Numbered from the stretch's first letter, positions 1 through 11,129 are shown. The stretch is DNA of 64,000 bases from Conchocele bisecta (GCA_029237695.1 CM055265.1:39983840-40047839), one strand, 5' to 3'. Notes: generated by a model from the letters alone, not told the origin. Made by a program: numbers and translations.

Positions 1-302
1 AATTTAGCAACATGTGGAGACGATTCAAATGGTGGTTACAATATGTGGAGAAATATGAACTGTAACAGTGAGACTGTTCAAATGGTGGTTACAATATGTG
101 GAGAAATAAGAACAGTAACAGTGAGACGATTCAAATGATCGTCACAGTATGTGGAGGAACTAACTGTGACATGGTTCAAATGGTGGTCACAATATGTGGA
201 GAAATAAGAACTGCTGTAACAGTGAGATGGTTCAAATGATCGTTACAATATGTGGAGAAATAAGAACTGCTGTAACAGTGAGACGGTTCAAATGATCGCA
301 AT
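1..302. repeat. Short tandem repeat array, about 60-bp unit
   Basis: About five imperfect copies of a 56-62 bp unit, recognised by GTGGAGAAATAAGAACTG, GTAACAGTGAGAC and GGTTCAAATG(G/A)T(G/C)GT. Copies differ by substitutions and by an optional CTG insertion. The array runs off the left edge. A fragment containing GAGACGGTTCAAATGA recurs near 22,147, so the unit is dispersed as well as tandem. No coding potential is seen. Confidence 0.8.
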
Positions 303-335
303 ATACAATGTATGCAAACTAGTCTACAGCATCTA

Positions 336-985
336 CAATAGGGTACAAATCTGTAGCCAATATCTCTGTTCTAATTAAGAAGTGTGTATTTTCCTGACTG
401 ATTTATAGCCCCACAGACTCCCTGTGTTATGTATGAGAAAACAGGTATTGTTTCATTTGTGAGCGTGAAGCATGATTGGTGTGTCATTGATGTAATGACG
501 AACAGTGCAGATCCTGATCAGACTGCAGATGCACAGCCTGATCTGAATCTGCTCTGGCCGCAAAACCCATAAACTTTCTGCAGACACAGCCACATTTATC
601 AAAAACATTGGTAGTTTATGAGACCAGAAACTTTCAGCTGAATGTTCATTTATAATGTAAGTTGTCTATTTTGCCCATTGTTTGTTTCTGACTGATTTAT
701 GGCTCCCACTGATTCCCTGTGCAGTGGTATGTATGAGAAAACAGGTATTGTTAAATTAGTGAGCTTTGTAGACCCAATGTAAGACTACATCTGGAATCAG
801 TAGAACTGATGAGTGAAGATAGATCTACACTCAGTCGGGCAATTGATTAGTATATACAATGTAAGTGTAGCACCTGATCTATTTACCATTTGTGGCTGTG
901 TCTGGAGAAATGAGGTTTATTTTATTTGTCACCAGTGTATATCCTGATCAAATAGCACATTATATCATGTATATAGCACAGTCAA
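336..985 (+). repeat. Dispersed repeat family A, two tandem partial copies
   Basis: The landmarks GACTGATTTATGGC(T)CCC, TATGAGAAAACAGGTATTGTT, GCAGATCCTGATCAGACTGC and GGCTGTGTCTGGAGAAATGAG occur twice in succession. The same landmarks recur in the opposite orientation at 2,520-3,075 and 8,215-9,145, and as fragments near 17,270, 44,880 and 55,620. It is a non-coding interspersed repeat. I see neither tRNA-like promoter boxes nor a poly-A tail, so I do not call it a SINE. Confidence 0.7.
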
Positions 986-999
986 GTCTGTGACAGATA

Positions 1000-1558
1000 T
1001 CTCTTACATATCTTCTTATTAAGAAGTGTGTATTTTTCTGACTGTATTTTTCTCGTACTTACCCAGAGTCAGTGAAGGCCTTCACTGACTCTGGGTATGT
1101 ACGAGCAAATAGGTATTGTTACATTTGTGTGTGTGAAGCATGACATGTGTTTCAATGATGGAATGGCGAATAGTGCAGATGCACAAGCTGATCTGGATGT
1201 ACACTGGCAGCAAAACCGATAATCCCAATGATTCCAATCACATCCACATTTACCAAAAACATTGTTATTTTATGAGACATGATATTTCGTCATCCCGCTT
1301 CTTTTCGTTCGTAAGATTTTCGTTAGGTTTTATTTGTCGGTCCAGGCGGCGGCTGGGGGCATCCGTGAGCCTCTGCTCACTCTAGTTTCAAGGCAATTGC
1401 AGTCTGGTCATAAATCACAGGAAAACATAAGTAGGTTGAACCGGATGGGAAAAATAGACAACTTAACAGAAATGGACATTCAGCTCAAAGTATATTGTCT
1501 CGTAAACTACAATCCAATAGCCAGACTGAGTGTAGACCTGTCTTCACTCACCTTCTGA
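1000..1558 (+). repeat. Dispersed repeat family A, rearranged copy
   Basis: It carries family A landmarks (TTAAGAAGTGTGTATTTTTCTGACTG, a GAGCAAATAGGTATTGTTACATTTGTG version of the core, GTGCAGATGCACAAGCTGATC) and a second half in reverse order (AAATCACAGGAAAACATAAG). A perfect palindrome sits at its left side. Short open frames here have no coding character. Confidence 0.55.
1052..1105. repeat. 54-bp near-perfect palindrome
   Basis: CTCGTACTTACCCAGAGTC... is followed immediately by its reverse complement ending ...GACTCTGGGTATGTACGAG. The centre is AGGCCT and there is no loop. It interrupts family A at the point where other copies read CTGACTGATTTATGG, so it may be a tiny foldback insertion or an inverted duplication. 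Confidence 0.85.
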
Positions 1559-1745
1559 TTCCAGATGTAGTCTTATTATTATGTAATCAAAGTACTGAAA
1601 GTACTGAACATAGGGTACTAGAAGAATTCCGCCACGGAAGTGGTGTCGCGCCTGAAAATGCCTTGTCGGTACAAAACAATGTTGTAGCAGGATTTTTGTT
1701 AAAGTTTCTGCATTACTTTGACATCGCCATGTTTACTTATGTTTT

Positions 1746-1961
1746 GTGAATGAAATAGTTGGTCCCAGATCGAGTATATTAAAACATACAAATGACGTCA
1801 TTGGGGAAACCGCTGACAAAATGTTCAATGTATGGAAGCCCAAACTTGTTAGAATTATTTTTTTCGTCGTATTTTCAGTACTTGCATTAATATGGGTATT
1901 AATCTACGCTGGATGTGTTATACTGTCATTAATTTGTTCCCTGACTGTAATTTATCACTGA
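1746..1961 (+). CDS. Possible exon with a C-terminal membrane segment (unrecognised)
   Basis: This is a 71-codon open frame whose first codon is GTG; the first in-frame ATG is at codon 26. The C-terminal half (from about residue 34) is strongly hydrophobic, with IIFFVVFSVLALIWVLIYAG followed by a second hydrophobic stretch ending ICSLTVIYH. It would make one or two membrane passes. No family is recognised. It is short, lacks a supported start and sits among repeats, so it may be chance or a fragment of a spliced gene. Confidence 0.2.
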   Translation: MNEIVGPRSSILKHTNDVIGETADKMFNVWKPKLVRIIFFVVFSVLALIWVLIYAGCVILSLICSLTVIYH

Positions 1962-2519
1962 CTGACTTATTGGCCACCATAGACAACTGTCAATCAGGCA
2001 GAATTCGGGAATGTCACTAAAATCCGCTGTAAATCAATCGATAGAATGAGGATTAACATCAGTTAGACCCATACGTGCGAGTTTTGTTGCGACACAATTG
2101 CGATCATTAAAAAAAGCTGGGTCAACATGCAGGTAGCTGTAACCCCTTGATATCGTTTGTGTGTTGAACGCGTCGCATGTTTATCCGGTGGGGAGTTAAT
2201 ACTACCGAAAACTATAGCCTGTTACTAAATTTAGTGATGACCGCATGATTTGTGACGCAAATGGAGGCAAATCACGCGCAACAAAATAATCCGATGTATT
2301 TTTGTACGTAGAACATCCGTTATTGATATTGTTCAGTGCAAGTAGTTTTTCATAATATTATTTTCAATTAGCGGTTGCGTATGACAGTTTAAGTTAAACA
2401 TTGAGTAACACAATGCATTTTGTTGTTATGGTTACTCAAAGTTACCCCATCGAGGGGGGTCTAGGGCGTCGCTAACTGTCCGAGGCGATTCCAATACATA
2501 GGCTACCCTATGTGAAAAG
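1962..2519. other. Intergenic stretch, nothing recognised
   Basis: Unique-looking AT-rich sequence with no convincing open frame. I see no inverted repeat, tandem array or RNA gene. Confidence 0.5.
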
Positions 2520-3075
2520 AATACCGGTTTTGAACTTTTCTCATACATACCACTGCACAGGTCTGGGGGCCATAACTCAGTCAGAAAAAGGGAAAAATAT
2601 ACAATGGCCACTCACCTCAAAGTATCTTTTTCTCATAAACTAACAACGGTTTTCGGCAAATGTGGCTGTGACTGCAGAAATTGAGCTTACAGGTTTTGGG
2701 GCCAGTGTAAATCCAGATCAGCCTGTGCATCCACATGGTCTGATCAGAATTTGCACTGTTCGCATTCCATCAATAAAACGCCTGTCATGCTTCACACTCC
2801 CAAATGTAACAATACCCGTTTTCTCGTACATACCACAGAGAGTCTGTGGGGCCATAAATCACAGTCGGGAAGATACACACTTCTTAATTAGAACAGATAT
2901 CTGCCATGGATTTGACACAGGAAATCGAATATGTATGATGAACTAATAAACACTTGGTAGCCTACCATATAGACCATGTCATTTTCTAGGCAAGGCTATC
3001 ATGATCATGTACGATCATGATGAGGATATACACTATTTGATACTTTGTTGCGCTAAAACAAGATGGCCGTGGCCT
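2520..3075 (-). repeat. Dispersed repeat family A, reverse copy with extended end
   Basis: The reverse orientation shows CTCATACATACCACTGCACAG, GTGGCTGTGACTGCAGAAATTGAG, CCAGATCAGCCTGTGCATCC and CTGTGGGGCCATAAATCACAG. The copy continues to an extension with GATCATGATGAGGATATACAC and TTTGATACTTTGTTG, which is also present after the 8.2-9.1 kb copy. That shared extension lengthens the family consensus beyond the core seen at 336-985. Confidence 0.65.
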
Positions 3076-3207
3076 GCATATCACGCCCGTCGAGGCCAGT
3101 ATGTATGTATAGATGTACAGCATGTGCCCGTCTTGTATAGACCAGCATAGCTCTGTACAACGTATAGATGTACAGCATGTGCCTATCTTGTACAGACCTA
3201 CATAGCT

Positions 3208-3812
3208 CTGTGGGTGGCAGGTGGGAGAATGCGATGGGTAATTTAACGATCGGAGTTCATCCTTACCGGATTTCTGACTGGAGACCTGGTTTGGCCCTCA
3301 CATACGTCTTTGGTATTTTGTATGTGACAGTTGAATCTAGTTATACCCCTTCTATGAGTATTACGATTATTCGTAGTTCTATTTTAGGGGAAGGGGCCAA
3401 GTGACTTTGGTGTGGTATAGACCTGGCACCAGGTCAGGTTATTCTAATTTCAGGGCTGAATATATTTGTTCTTGATGTACATATTCCATTCTGATTTTGG
3501 GATTTTCCCCCCAATGCAGCAGGTTAAAATGGGATTGAACCCGTTTGCCCGGCCTTACATGACCTTAGGCCACATAAATTTAATTAGTAGATTCTCATCC
3601 GAATTTTGGGGAAAGATGGGGCGGGTGGGCGAATTTTATTTATTATTTTTTATTGAAATTTGTTCAAATTAGGTGTCAAAAAACAATAATCATTTGAATT
3701 TTTTGAAATATATACAAATAAAAGATTAATTTGGCCCAAAGATTTAGGGGTGGGTGGGAATGAGAATCTACTAATTAATTTTCTGTGGCCTTAGCTGTTG
3801 ATAAACTAAACA
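3208..3812 (+). mobile_element. SINE-like dispersed repeat family B inside the minisatellite
   Basis: It has the family B landmarks GGCACCAGGTCAGGTTATTC, TGATTTTGGGATTTTCCCCC, CCCGGCCTTACATGACC and AGCTGTTGATA. Other copies are at 22,857-23,052 (+) and 47,175-47,660 (-). The minisatellite resumes on both sides, so this is an insertion into the array. Copies elsewhere end in short AATC/CAAA repeats, which is typical of SINE-like 3' ends, but I see no clear tRNA head. A PIF-like MITE sits inside this copy. Confidence 0.65.
3568..3790. mobile_element. PIF/Harbinger-like MITE with TTA duplication
   Basis: A 223-bp element with inverted ends GGCCACATAAATTTAATTAG and, on the other strand, GGCCACAGAAAATTAATTAG. 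Both continue into TAGATTCTCAT(C/T)CC. It is flanked on both sides by TTA (3,565-3,567 and 3,791-3,793). The family B copy at 47 kb reads continuously across this point (ATGACCATAGCTG), which gives the pre-insertion state. A three-base TTA/TWA duplication is the hallmark of PIF/Harbinger elements. It is non-coding. Confidence 0.8.
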
Positions 3813-5971
3813 GCATGTGCCCGTCTCGTACAGATCAGCACAGCTCTGTACAACATATCCATGTACAGCATGTGCCAGTCTCAAATAGACCAGCATAGCT
3901 CTGTAGTCTGTACAACGTATAGATGTACAGCATGTGCTCGTCTTATATAGACCAGCATAGCTCTGTACAACGTATACATGTACAGCATGTGCCCTTCTCA
4001 TATAGACCAGCATAGCTCTGTAGTCTGTACAACGTATAGATGTACAGCATGTGCCCGTCTCATACAGACCATCATAGTTCTGTCCAACGTATACATGTAC
4101 AACATGTGCCCGTCTCATATAGACCAGCATAGTTCCTGTACAACATATACATGTACAACATGTGCCCATCTAGTATAGACCAGCATAGTTCTGTACAACA
4201 TATACATGTACAACATGTGCCCGTCTCATACAGACCATCATAGTTCTGTCCAACGTATACATGTACAACATGTGCCCGTCTCATATAGACCAGCATAGTT
4301 CTGTACAACATATACATGTACAACATGTGCCCATCTAGTATAGACCAGCATAGTTCTGTACAACGTGTACATGTACAGTATGTGCCCGTCTCGTATAGAC
4401 CAGCATAGTTCTGTACAACATATGTGCCCATCTAGTATAGACCAGCATAGTTCTGTACAACATATACATGTACAACATGTGCCCGTCTCATACAGACCAT
4501 CATAGTTCTGTCCAACGTATACATGTACAACATGTGCCCGTCTCATATAGACCAGCATAGTTCTGTACAACGTATACAGTACACATGTGCCCGCTCATAT
4601 AGACCAGCATAGTTCTGTACAACGTATTCATGTACAGCATGTGCCCATCTAGTATAGACCAGCATAGTTCTGTACAACGTGTACATGTACAGTATGTGCC
4701 CGTCTCGTATAGACCAAAGTTCTGTACAATGTATACATGTACAGCATGTGCCTGTCTCATATAGACCAGCACAGTTCTGTACAATGTATACATGTACAGT
4801 ATGTGCACGTCTTGTATATACCAGCATAGTTCTGTACAACATATACATGTACAGTATGTGCCAGTCTAGTATAGACCAGCATAGCTATGTACAACGTATA
4901 CATGTACAACATGTGCCCGTCTCATATAGACCAGCATAGTTCTGTACAACATATACATGTACAGCATGTTGCCAGTCTAGTATAGACCAGCATACCTATG
5001 TACAACGTATACATTTACAACATGTGCCCGTCTCATATAGACCAGCATAGTTCTGTACAACATATACATGTACAGTATGTGCCAGTCTAGTATGACCAGC
5101 ATACCTATGTACAACGTATACATTTACAACATGTGCCCGTCTCATATAGACCAGCATAGTTCTGTACAACATATACATGTACAGCATGTGCCAGTCTAGT
5201 ATAGACCAGCATACCTATGTACAACGTATACATTTACAACATGTGCCCGTCTCATATAGACCAGCATAGTTTCTGTACAAACATATACATGTACAGCATG
5301 TGCCAGTCTAGTATAGACCAGCATACCTATGTACAACGTATACATTTACAACATGTGCCCGTCTCATATAGACCAGCATAGTTCTGTACAACATATACAT
5401 GTACAGTATGTGCCAGTCTAGTATAGACCAGCATACCTATGTAACAACGTATACATTTACAAACATGTGCCCGTCTCATATAGACCAGCATAGTTCTGTA
5501 CAACATATACATGTACAGCATGTGCCAGTCTAGTATAGACCAGCATACCTATGTACAACGTATACATTTACAACATGTGCCCGTCTCATATAGACCAGCA
5601 TAGTTCTGTACAACGTATACATGTACAGCATGTGCCGTCTCGTATAGAGCAGCATAGTTCTGTACAACATATACATGTACAGCATGTGCCCGTCTTGTAT
5701 ATACCAGCATAGTTCTGTACAATATATCCATGTACAGCATGTGCCCGTCTTGTATAGACCAGCATAGCTATGTACAACGTATACATGTACAACATGTGCC
5801 TGTCTCGTATAGACCAGTATAGTTCTGTACAACATTTACATGTACAGCATGTGCCGTCTCGTATAGACCAGCGTAGCTTTGTACAACATATACATGTACA
5901 GCATGTGCCTGTCTCGTATAGAGCAGCATAGATCTGTACAACATATACATGTACAGTATGTGCCCGTCTCG

Positions 5972-6510
5972 AATGTAAGACAATACTCCCTTGGACATAA
6001 CCCCCTTCGTGTGAAAATGACAACATGGACATAACGTCCTTCCTATTTTTGGTACAGGGTGGACATAACCCCCTTTATGATGTTTACAGGGTGGACAAAA
6101 CCCTCTTCATTAATTCCCGGGATGAACAAAACATTTGTTTGCTGTGTACTATTATTAATGATATTATTTTACTAAAATTAAAAAAATTCATAATATACAA
6201 CAAACAAATATTCATATATTGGCTAATGAAAATATTCAAGTAGCAGTTTGGCCACTTTATTTTTCCAACATGTACAGAAAAGAACAGTACAGGCTACAAA
6301 TACCAGGTTTCACAAATTTATTCCAACACATAATTCGAATGAAGGAGGTTATGTCCACCCTGTAAAGAACATGTAGGAGGTTATGTCTACTCTGTCAAAA
6401 TCATGAAGGGGATTATGTCCACTGTGTCAAAATCGTTAAGGGGGTTTTGTCCATGTTGTCATTTTCACACAAAGGGGTTTATTTCCAAGGGGATTTTGTC
6501 CGGATACTGG
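5972..6510. mobile_element. Foldback element with GGACATAACCCCCTT subrepeats
   Basis: Inverted ends read CTTGGACATAACCCCCTTCG then TGTGAAAATGACAACATGGAC on the left, and the reverse complement of the same (CATGTTGTCATTTTCACAC, then CAAGGGGATTTTGTCC) on the right. Each arm contains several units of about 40 bp built on GTGGACATAACCCCCTT plus a spacer such as CATGATGTTTACAGG. The element splits the last minisatellite unit. The centre, about 6,130-6,300, is AT-rich and non-coding. No clean target duplication is visible. Confidence 0.8.
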
Positions 6511-6556
6511 TATAGACCAGCATAGTTCTGTATAATGTTTACATGTAATGTTTTCC

Positions 6557-7014
6557 CATGATCCAGCTTATTTCATTTGTTTATTTGGAGATTAAATTTA
6601 GACACAGCTGGACATCAAAATTGGTCATCTGGCAGATCTATGGAAAGGAGATCAGGAGAAAATATGGGAAAACCTCCCATGTTGGTCACCTGGATGATAT
6701 TGGATGGTCGGACTAAAGACAATATGTAGACCAGTGTAGTTCCTGATCATAATGGATATCTACCCAGGATGGTCGGATTATCGGTAATATGTAGACCATT
6801 ATGTAGAACTTCCAACTTGTATTCACACAGAAATAAAATTTGAAAATCAGTTACAACAACACTTATGAAGAACAATGTGGTAAGGTATACATGTGACAAC
6901 TATTGTTCAATATTGCACAAAAGCAATACCTGTGCTGACTGAATAAAACACAATTTTGTACATGATACAAAACTTTCAAAATATGTATGCAAATTTAAGG
7001 TTAGCTTAGAATAC
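6557..7014. other. Non-coding stretch with a weak internal repeat
   Basis: At 6,610-6,800 there are two loose copies of a unit containing GGATGGTCGGA(C/T)TA and AATATGTAGACCA. Nothing else is recognised. Confidence 0.4.
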
Positions 7015-7367
7015 TCAGCTATACGGATGACTTTTACTATTTCATATGTCTTTTATATTATCTGTATCCTTATAGCCGAGACCCGGTCATTATAAAATAT
7101 GGTCAGAATAACAGCCCGTTCTGTTCTCGTGTTTTGTGAATAAAAGGATAATCCAGGTCAAAGTAGGTATATTTATATGTTTATTATTGGTCTGTGCAAG
7201 TGTTTTAACAGAACTGCAAAGTATTAAATCGCTTGCTCGCTCGTCACTAAATCCCAGGACAGAATGGAGGTTGTTGTGACCATATTTTATAATGGCCGGG
7301 TCTCCGCTATAACGATACAGATAATATAAAAGACAGATGAAATAGTAGAAGTCATCCATATAGCTGA
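7015..7367. mobile_element. MITE with long inverted ends
   Basis: A 353-bp unit with about 90-bp inverted ends starting TCAGCTATACGGATGACTTT and ending AAGTCATCCATATAGCTGA. The arms contain TATTATCTGTATC and ACCCGGTCATTATAAAATAT. No obvious target duplication is seen. The open frame on the minus strand within it is not gene-like. Confidence 0.8.
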
Positions 7368-7780
7368 GATTATCTAAGCTAGTTCAAGGTTCAGGTCACT
7401 TTAAACTATGTACATGCCATATATTGGTTTCTCCAAAATATTAATTCCTAAAAACACATTTCATTATTCTGCAAATTATTTATTACACATCGTAAATTCT
7501 CACTCCATAATTTAGCCCTATCAAACAGGTTCGCAATTAAAACTTTTGTATTGCACTCCGCAAATTTAACATGTTCGAAAGCACTGGCAGCATGTAGACT
7601 AATAATTTGGAAATTAATATTTTAGAATTCCATTTCCGGTGACAAATATTGAAATTTATGATGCATTAGAACAGTTTTCTTCAAAATGTATATCCCTACA
7701 TACATGTATTTTTAAATTTACCAAAATATTATTCCGTTACATTTACCCAGAATCGGATTGTAACTTCTGATAGAGGACAA
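7368..7780. other. AT-rich intergenic stretch, nothing recognised
   Basis: No open frame, array or inverted repeat stands out. Confidence 0.4.
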
Positions 7781-7782
7781 GA

Positions 7783-7920
7783 ATATAGAGAATAGTAGAT
7801 TAGTGCCGTGAATGGTAAAAAATATATGCCGAGCACATCCCGTTTCCGTGCCGCGCCGCGCCAGATAGCCGCGCCAGATATTTTTTCCCATTCACGGCAC
7901 TAACCTACTATTCTATTTAT
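7783..7920. mobile_element. Foldback MITE, TATAGAGAATA-ended family (copy 1)
   Basis: Inverted arms: ATATAGAGAATAGTAGATTA then GTGCCGTGAATGG on the left, with the complement (CCATTCACGGCAC, then TAACCTACTATTCTATTTAT) on the right. The centre is GC-rich with CCGCGCC/GCGCGG repeats. The ends match those of the foldback at 56,929-57,079, so the two are members of one family with different centres. Confidence 0.75.
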
Positions 7921-7929
7921 CCCGTCAAC

Positions 7930-8214
7930 ACCTACAAATGGCTGTAAAATGCGAAAATAGTATTGACTGGATATAAAAAATGTTTCACGGCACATACGCA
8001 CTGTGTTGACGTTATAAATACCAGTCAGTTGACAATAATTGCATCAAGAGAAAACAGACTTTGTTGTATATTTAACAACACCATTTTTGGTCTTTTGATC
8101 AGCATACATCCATGATAGCAGGATAAACATACAATGTTTTGTTAAGATGCACCTTGAACTACCAAAATGATGAATTACCTGTGTAGACATGTGTGTGTGT
8201 GCAGACTTATCACA
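7930..8214. other. Intergenic stretch, nothing recognised
   Basis: Non-coding and apparently unique. It includes a short GTGTGTGTG run near 8,190. Confidence 0.35.
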
Positions 8215-9145
8215 CGTGTATTCTAATCTAAGTCTACAGCTCTGACAAATTTAACAATCCCTGTTTTCTTGTGATCCAAGTCAATTGGGGCCCAGTCATA
8301 AATCACATAAATATACACAGCACAACTAGGGAGTCTGTGGGGGCCATAAATCACACACAGTCAGAAACAAATACCTGTATACACTTCTCAGTTAGAACAA
8401 TGGGAAAATAGACAACTTACAGAAATGGACATTCAGTTCTAAATTTGTTGTCTCATAAACTACCAAATTTATTCGTAAATGTGGCTGTAGCTGGAGACAT
8501 CGGGAATATCAGTTTTGCGCAATATATATCATTATCAGGCTACAGCATGTACTATTTGATCAGGATATACACTGGTGACAAATCCTATAAACCCCATGTC
8601 TCCAGTCACAGACACAAATGGTAAATAGATCAGGTGCTACACATATATAAATTTTGGGGAAAATAGGTAAACTTAAACTTACAGAAATGGATGTTTTTGG
8701 TACATTTGAGAGTGACTGCATAACTGGTGTGCATCCTCACATTCTGATCAGGTTCTGCACTGTTCGTCATTCCATCAATGAAACACCTGTCATGCCTCAC
8801 GCTCACAAATGTAACAATACCGGTTTTCTCATACATACAACAGGGTTTCTGTGGGGCCATAAATCACCAGTCAGGAAAATACACACTTCTTAATTAGAAC
8901 ATAAGGGTCTGTCACAGAATGATTTGACTTGAGAATGGACATTTAATCTGTATGATGAACTTGTAAACACATGTAAACACATTATAGTCCATCACTATCA
9001 TAATGCAAGGCTCATACTTGGGCTCAAACACACTGTAGTCTGATGAATGTATACACTGTTGGCTAGTTTTTAGGACGGAACAAAAAAAATCACCGTGATC
9101 ATGATGAGGATATACATGTACACTGTTTGATACTTTGTTACAGTA
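8215..9145 (-). repeat. Dispersed repeat family A, reverse copies in tandem
   Basis: Family A landmarks appear twice (GGAGTCTGTGGGGGCCATAA near 8,330 and TTTCTGTGGGGCCATAAATC near 8,850), with GTCATTCCATCAATGAAACAC and CTTCTTAATTAGAACA. The copy ends in the extension GATCATGATGAGGATATACA/TTTGATACTTTGTTA, as in the copy at 2.5-3.1 kb. Open frames here are repeat artefacts. Confidence 0.65.
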
Positions 9146-9460
9146 CAAAAACCTGATTATCATCCAGCATCTGTCTTTGTTACACTTGTTACACCGTTAC
9201 ACTGTAATATTAGAAAATAACTTCTGCTGTTCCTGTAACATGGGGGAAAATACCTTTGTTACACTGTTACACCGTAACAAAATGGCCACCTCCAGCCAGT
9301 TGGTATCTTTTTGTGCAGTATACATGTATGCATACCTGGGTGGCACGATTTACCCAAATCTTCATGTAATTACTATATTTGTTAATAAATAAAGCTATAC
9401 TCGTCATAATAACGATGTTTGAACTGTACTTACATAATATATGTCATTAATTTGCTTTGT

Positions 9461-9600
9461 GGAGGGCGTGGTCGAGCGGTCTGAGGTGTCAGACTGCTGA
9501 TCTTACCATCGTGGTGTCCTTCAGCAAGACACTTTATCAACACTGCTTCAGTCCACCCAGCTGTAAATGGGTACCGGCTAAATACCGGGACCATTTATTT
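9461..9600 (+). mobile_element. tRNA-derived SINE fragment
   Basis: It starts GGAGGGCGTGGTCGAGCGGTC, which contains a good pol III box A (GTGGTCGAGCGG). It continues GAGGTGTCAGACTGCTGATC like a tRNA-Leu/Ser arm, then the conserved SINE body GCAAGACACTTTATCAACAC and CAGTCCACCCAGCTGTAAAT/GGGTACC. A box B (GGTTCGA) is missing; the sequence jumps from CCATCGTGG to TGTCCTTCAG, suggesting a small deletion. It lies directly upstream of a LINE relic. Confidence 0.75.
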
Positions 9601-9639
9601 GATTGTATGTACATATACTTATGAATAAAAATATGATCC

Positions 9640-10860
9640 ATTGATGATAAGCCTCAGTATTGAGGGTATATACCAGTATACTGGCAAAGCTTCAGGCAAC
9701 AAGTTGGCAGCTGAGAACTATCGCCCTATCTCGCTGACTTGTATTCTTTGTAACGTGATGGAACACATTGTCACTTCAAACCTGGTCAGACACCTAAGCC
9801 AGAACAACATTTTGTATGACTTACAGCACGGTTTCCGGGAAAGTCGTTCATGCGAAACACAACTTGCAATGCTAGTCGAGGACCTAGCCAGAACTGCCAG
9901 CACAGGTAAGCAAACCAACTTAATACTCTTGGATTTTTGTAAGGCCTTTGAAAAAGTATGTCATAGCGGGCTTCCTCATAAATTACACCAGTATGGAGTA
10001 AGAGAGCACACGCTTAACTGGATCAAAGCTTTCATGAATCACAGGACACAGAGAGTTGTCATCGAGGGTGGTGAGTCGGAGTCAATTTCAGTAACCTCTG
10101 GCGTCCCGCAGGGCTCAGTTCTTGGCCCAATTCTCTTCCTGGTGTACATCAATGACCTCCCAGAAAATATTACCTCTCAAGTCCGTCTTTTTGCTGATGA
10201 CACAGCCCTATACTTGACAATCAACAATTCACAGGATGGCACAACCTTGCAGAATGACCTTGATATACTACAAATCTGGGAAAATGATTGGGATATGCAC
10301 TTCAACCCATCCAAATGTCGGTTACTACACATTACAAGGTCTCGTTCATCCATCAAATCACTTTATAGACTTCACAGACAAATCCTCCAATCTGTTCCAT
10401 CAGCAAAATATCTGTGTGTGACCATACCGGTATATATATATCCACCAATTTGTCATGGAACAGCCACATTGACAATATTACCAATAAGGCAAACAAAACT
10501 CTTATAATTTATCCACAATACCCGCTCCGCAAACACTAAAATTAACGAACACACTTATAAAGTACTTGTCCGCCACCAAGTTGAGTATGCTTCCTCAATT
10601 TGGGACCCACATACAAAAGTCAATATCCACAAAATTGAATTGAAAAGTGCCGCTCTGCACGCTGGACACTAAATGACTATTCAACATACTCGAGCGTCTC
10701 AGATATGCTAGACAAGTTAGGATGGCGCACCCTTGAACAGCGCAGATCAGACGCCCGACTCTGCTTATTACACAAAATTGTTAATGGTAAGGTCGCTGAC
10801 CCCTCCCTCAATACTTTCATACAACAGACAGGGTTTCTCGATAATGCCATTCAATGACCT
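9640..10860 (+). pseudogene. Non-LTR retrotransposon (CR1/L2/jockey-type) reverse transcriptase relic
   Basis: The open part (to 10,507) encodes a non-LTR reverse transcriptase fragment with motifs in order: NYRPISLTCI (RT1), GFRESRSCETQL (RT2), LLDFCKAFEKV (RT3), SGVPQGSVLGPILFLVYIND (RT4) and LFADDTALY (RT5, with the catalytic FADD). The 5' part (endonuclease) is absent and there is no proper ATG, so the copy is 5'-truncated as usual for LINEs. After 10,507 frameshifts follow, but the C-terminal region is still readable to about 10,856 (VRHQVEYASSIWDPHT, LGWRTLEQRRSDARLCLLHK). It would copy its RNA at a nicked target. It is inactive as it stands. Confidence 0.9.
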
Positions 10861-10867
10861 TCAAACA

Positions 10868-10998
10868 AATTCATACCTCAAAAGATTTCTATAAATTCTT
10901 CTTCTTTCCCTTGGCGGTTAATTGTGCAATGGAACTCACCCCCCCCCTTTTCTATAAATTCTTCTTCTTCCCTTGGCGGTTAATTGTGCAATGGAACG

Positions 10999-11030
<32 letters not shown>
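10868..11030. repeat. 60-bp direct duplication ending in poly-C
   Basis: TTTCTATAAATTCTTCTTC, CCTTGGCGGTTAATTGTGC and AATGGAA occur twice. The first copy ends in about 9 C and the second in about 30 C (10,997-11,028). The direct repeat plus an expandable C-run suggests slippage. The length of the C-run should not be trusted. Confidence 0.8.
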
Positions 11031-11129
11031 AGGTTGCCAAACTCGAACACCTAGATCAATTCAGGTCACAAATTGGCAACCTCCAGCATACCAAACCGTA
11101 AACATGCTGTGCAATGTTTTTAACTTGTT

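Larger units (their letters stand above)
3095..5971. repeat. 55-bp minisatellite array (interrupted)
   Basis: Dozens of copies of a unit of about 55 bp: TATAGACCAGCATAGTTCTG, then TACAACATATACATGTACAG, then CATGTGCCCGTCTCG. Two variants partly alternate (GTTCTGTACAACATATACATG and ACCTATGTACAACGTATACATT), giving a higher-order repeat of about 110 bp across 4,900-5,600. It is interrupted at 3,208-3,812 by a dispersed repeat and ends at 5,971 in a foldback insertion; a last partial unit follows at 6,511-6,556. Open frames across it are repeat artefacts, not genes. Confidence 0.95.

Noticed and set aside
3095..5971. CRISPR-like array (regular repeats)
   Set aside because: There are no unique spacers of constant length between identical repeats, and the organism is a eukaryote. 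It is a minisatellite.
3771..6032. Long open frames over the minisatellite on both strands (cysteine- and tyrosine-rich repeats)
   Set aside because: They follow the 55-bp unit, occur in several frames at once and have no other gene signals. A 55-bp unit shifts frame at every copy, so these are repeat artefacts.
9160..9290. GTTACACCGTTACA words as an inverted-repeat element end
   Set aside because: There are only a few imperfect words and no partner at a distance. Probably a local low-complexity stretch.
10854..11054. Proline-rich open frames
   Set aside because: The prolines are simply the poly-C tract read as CCC.
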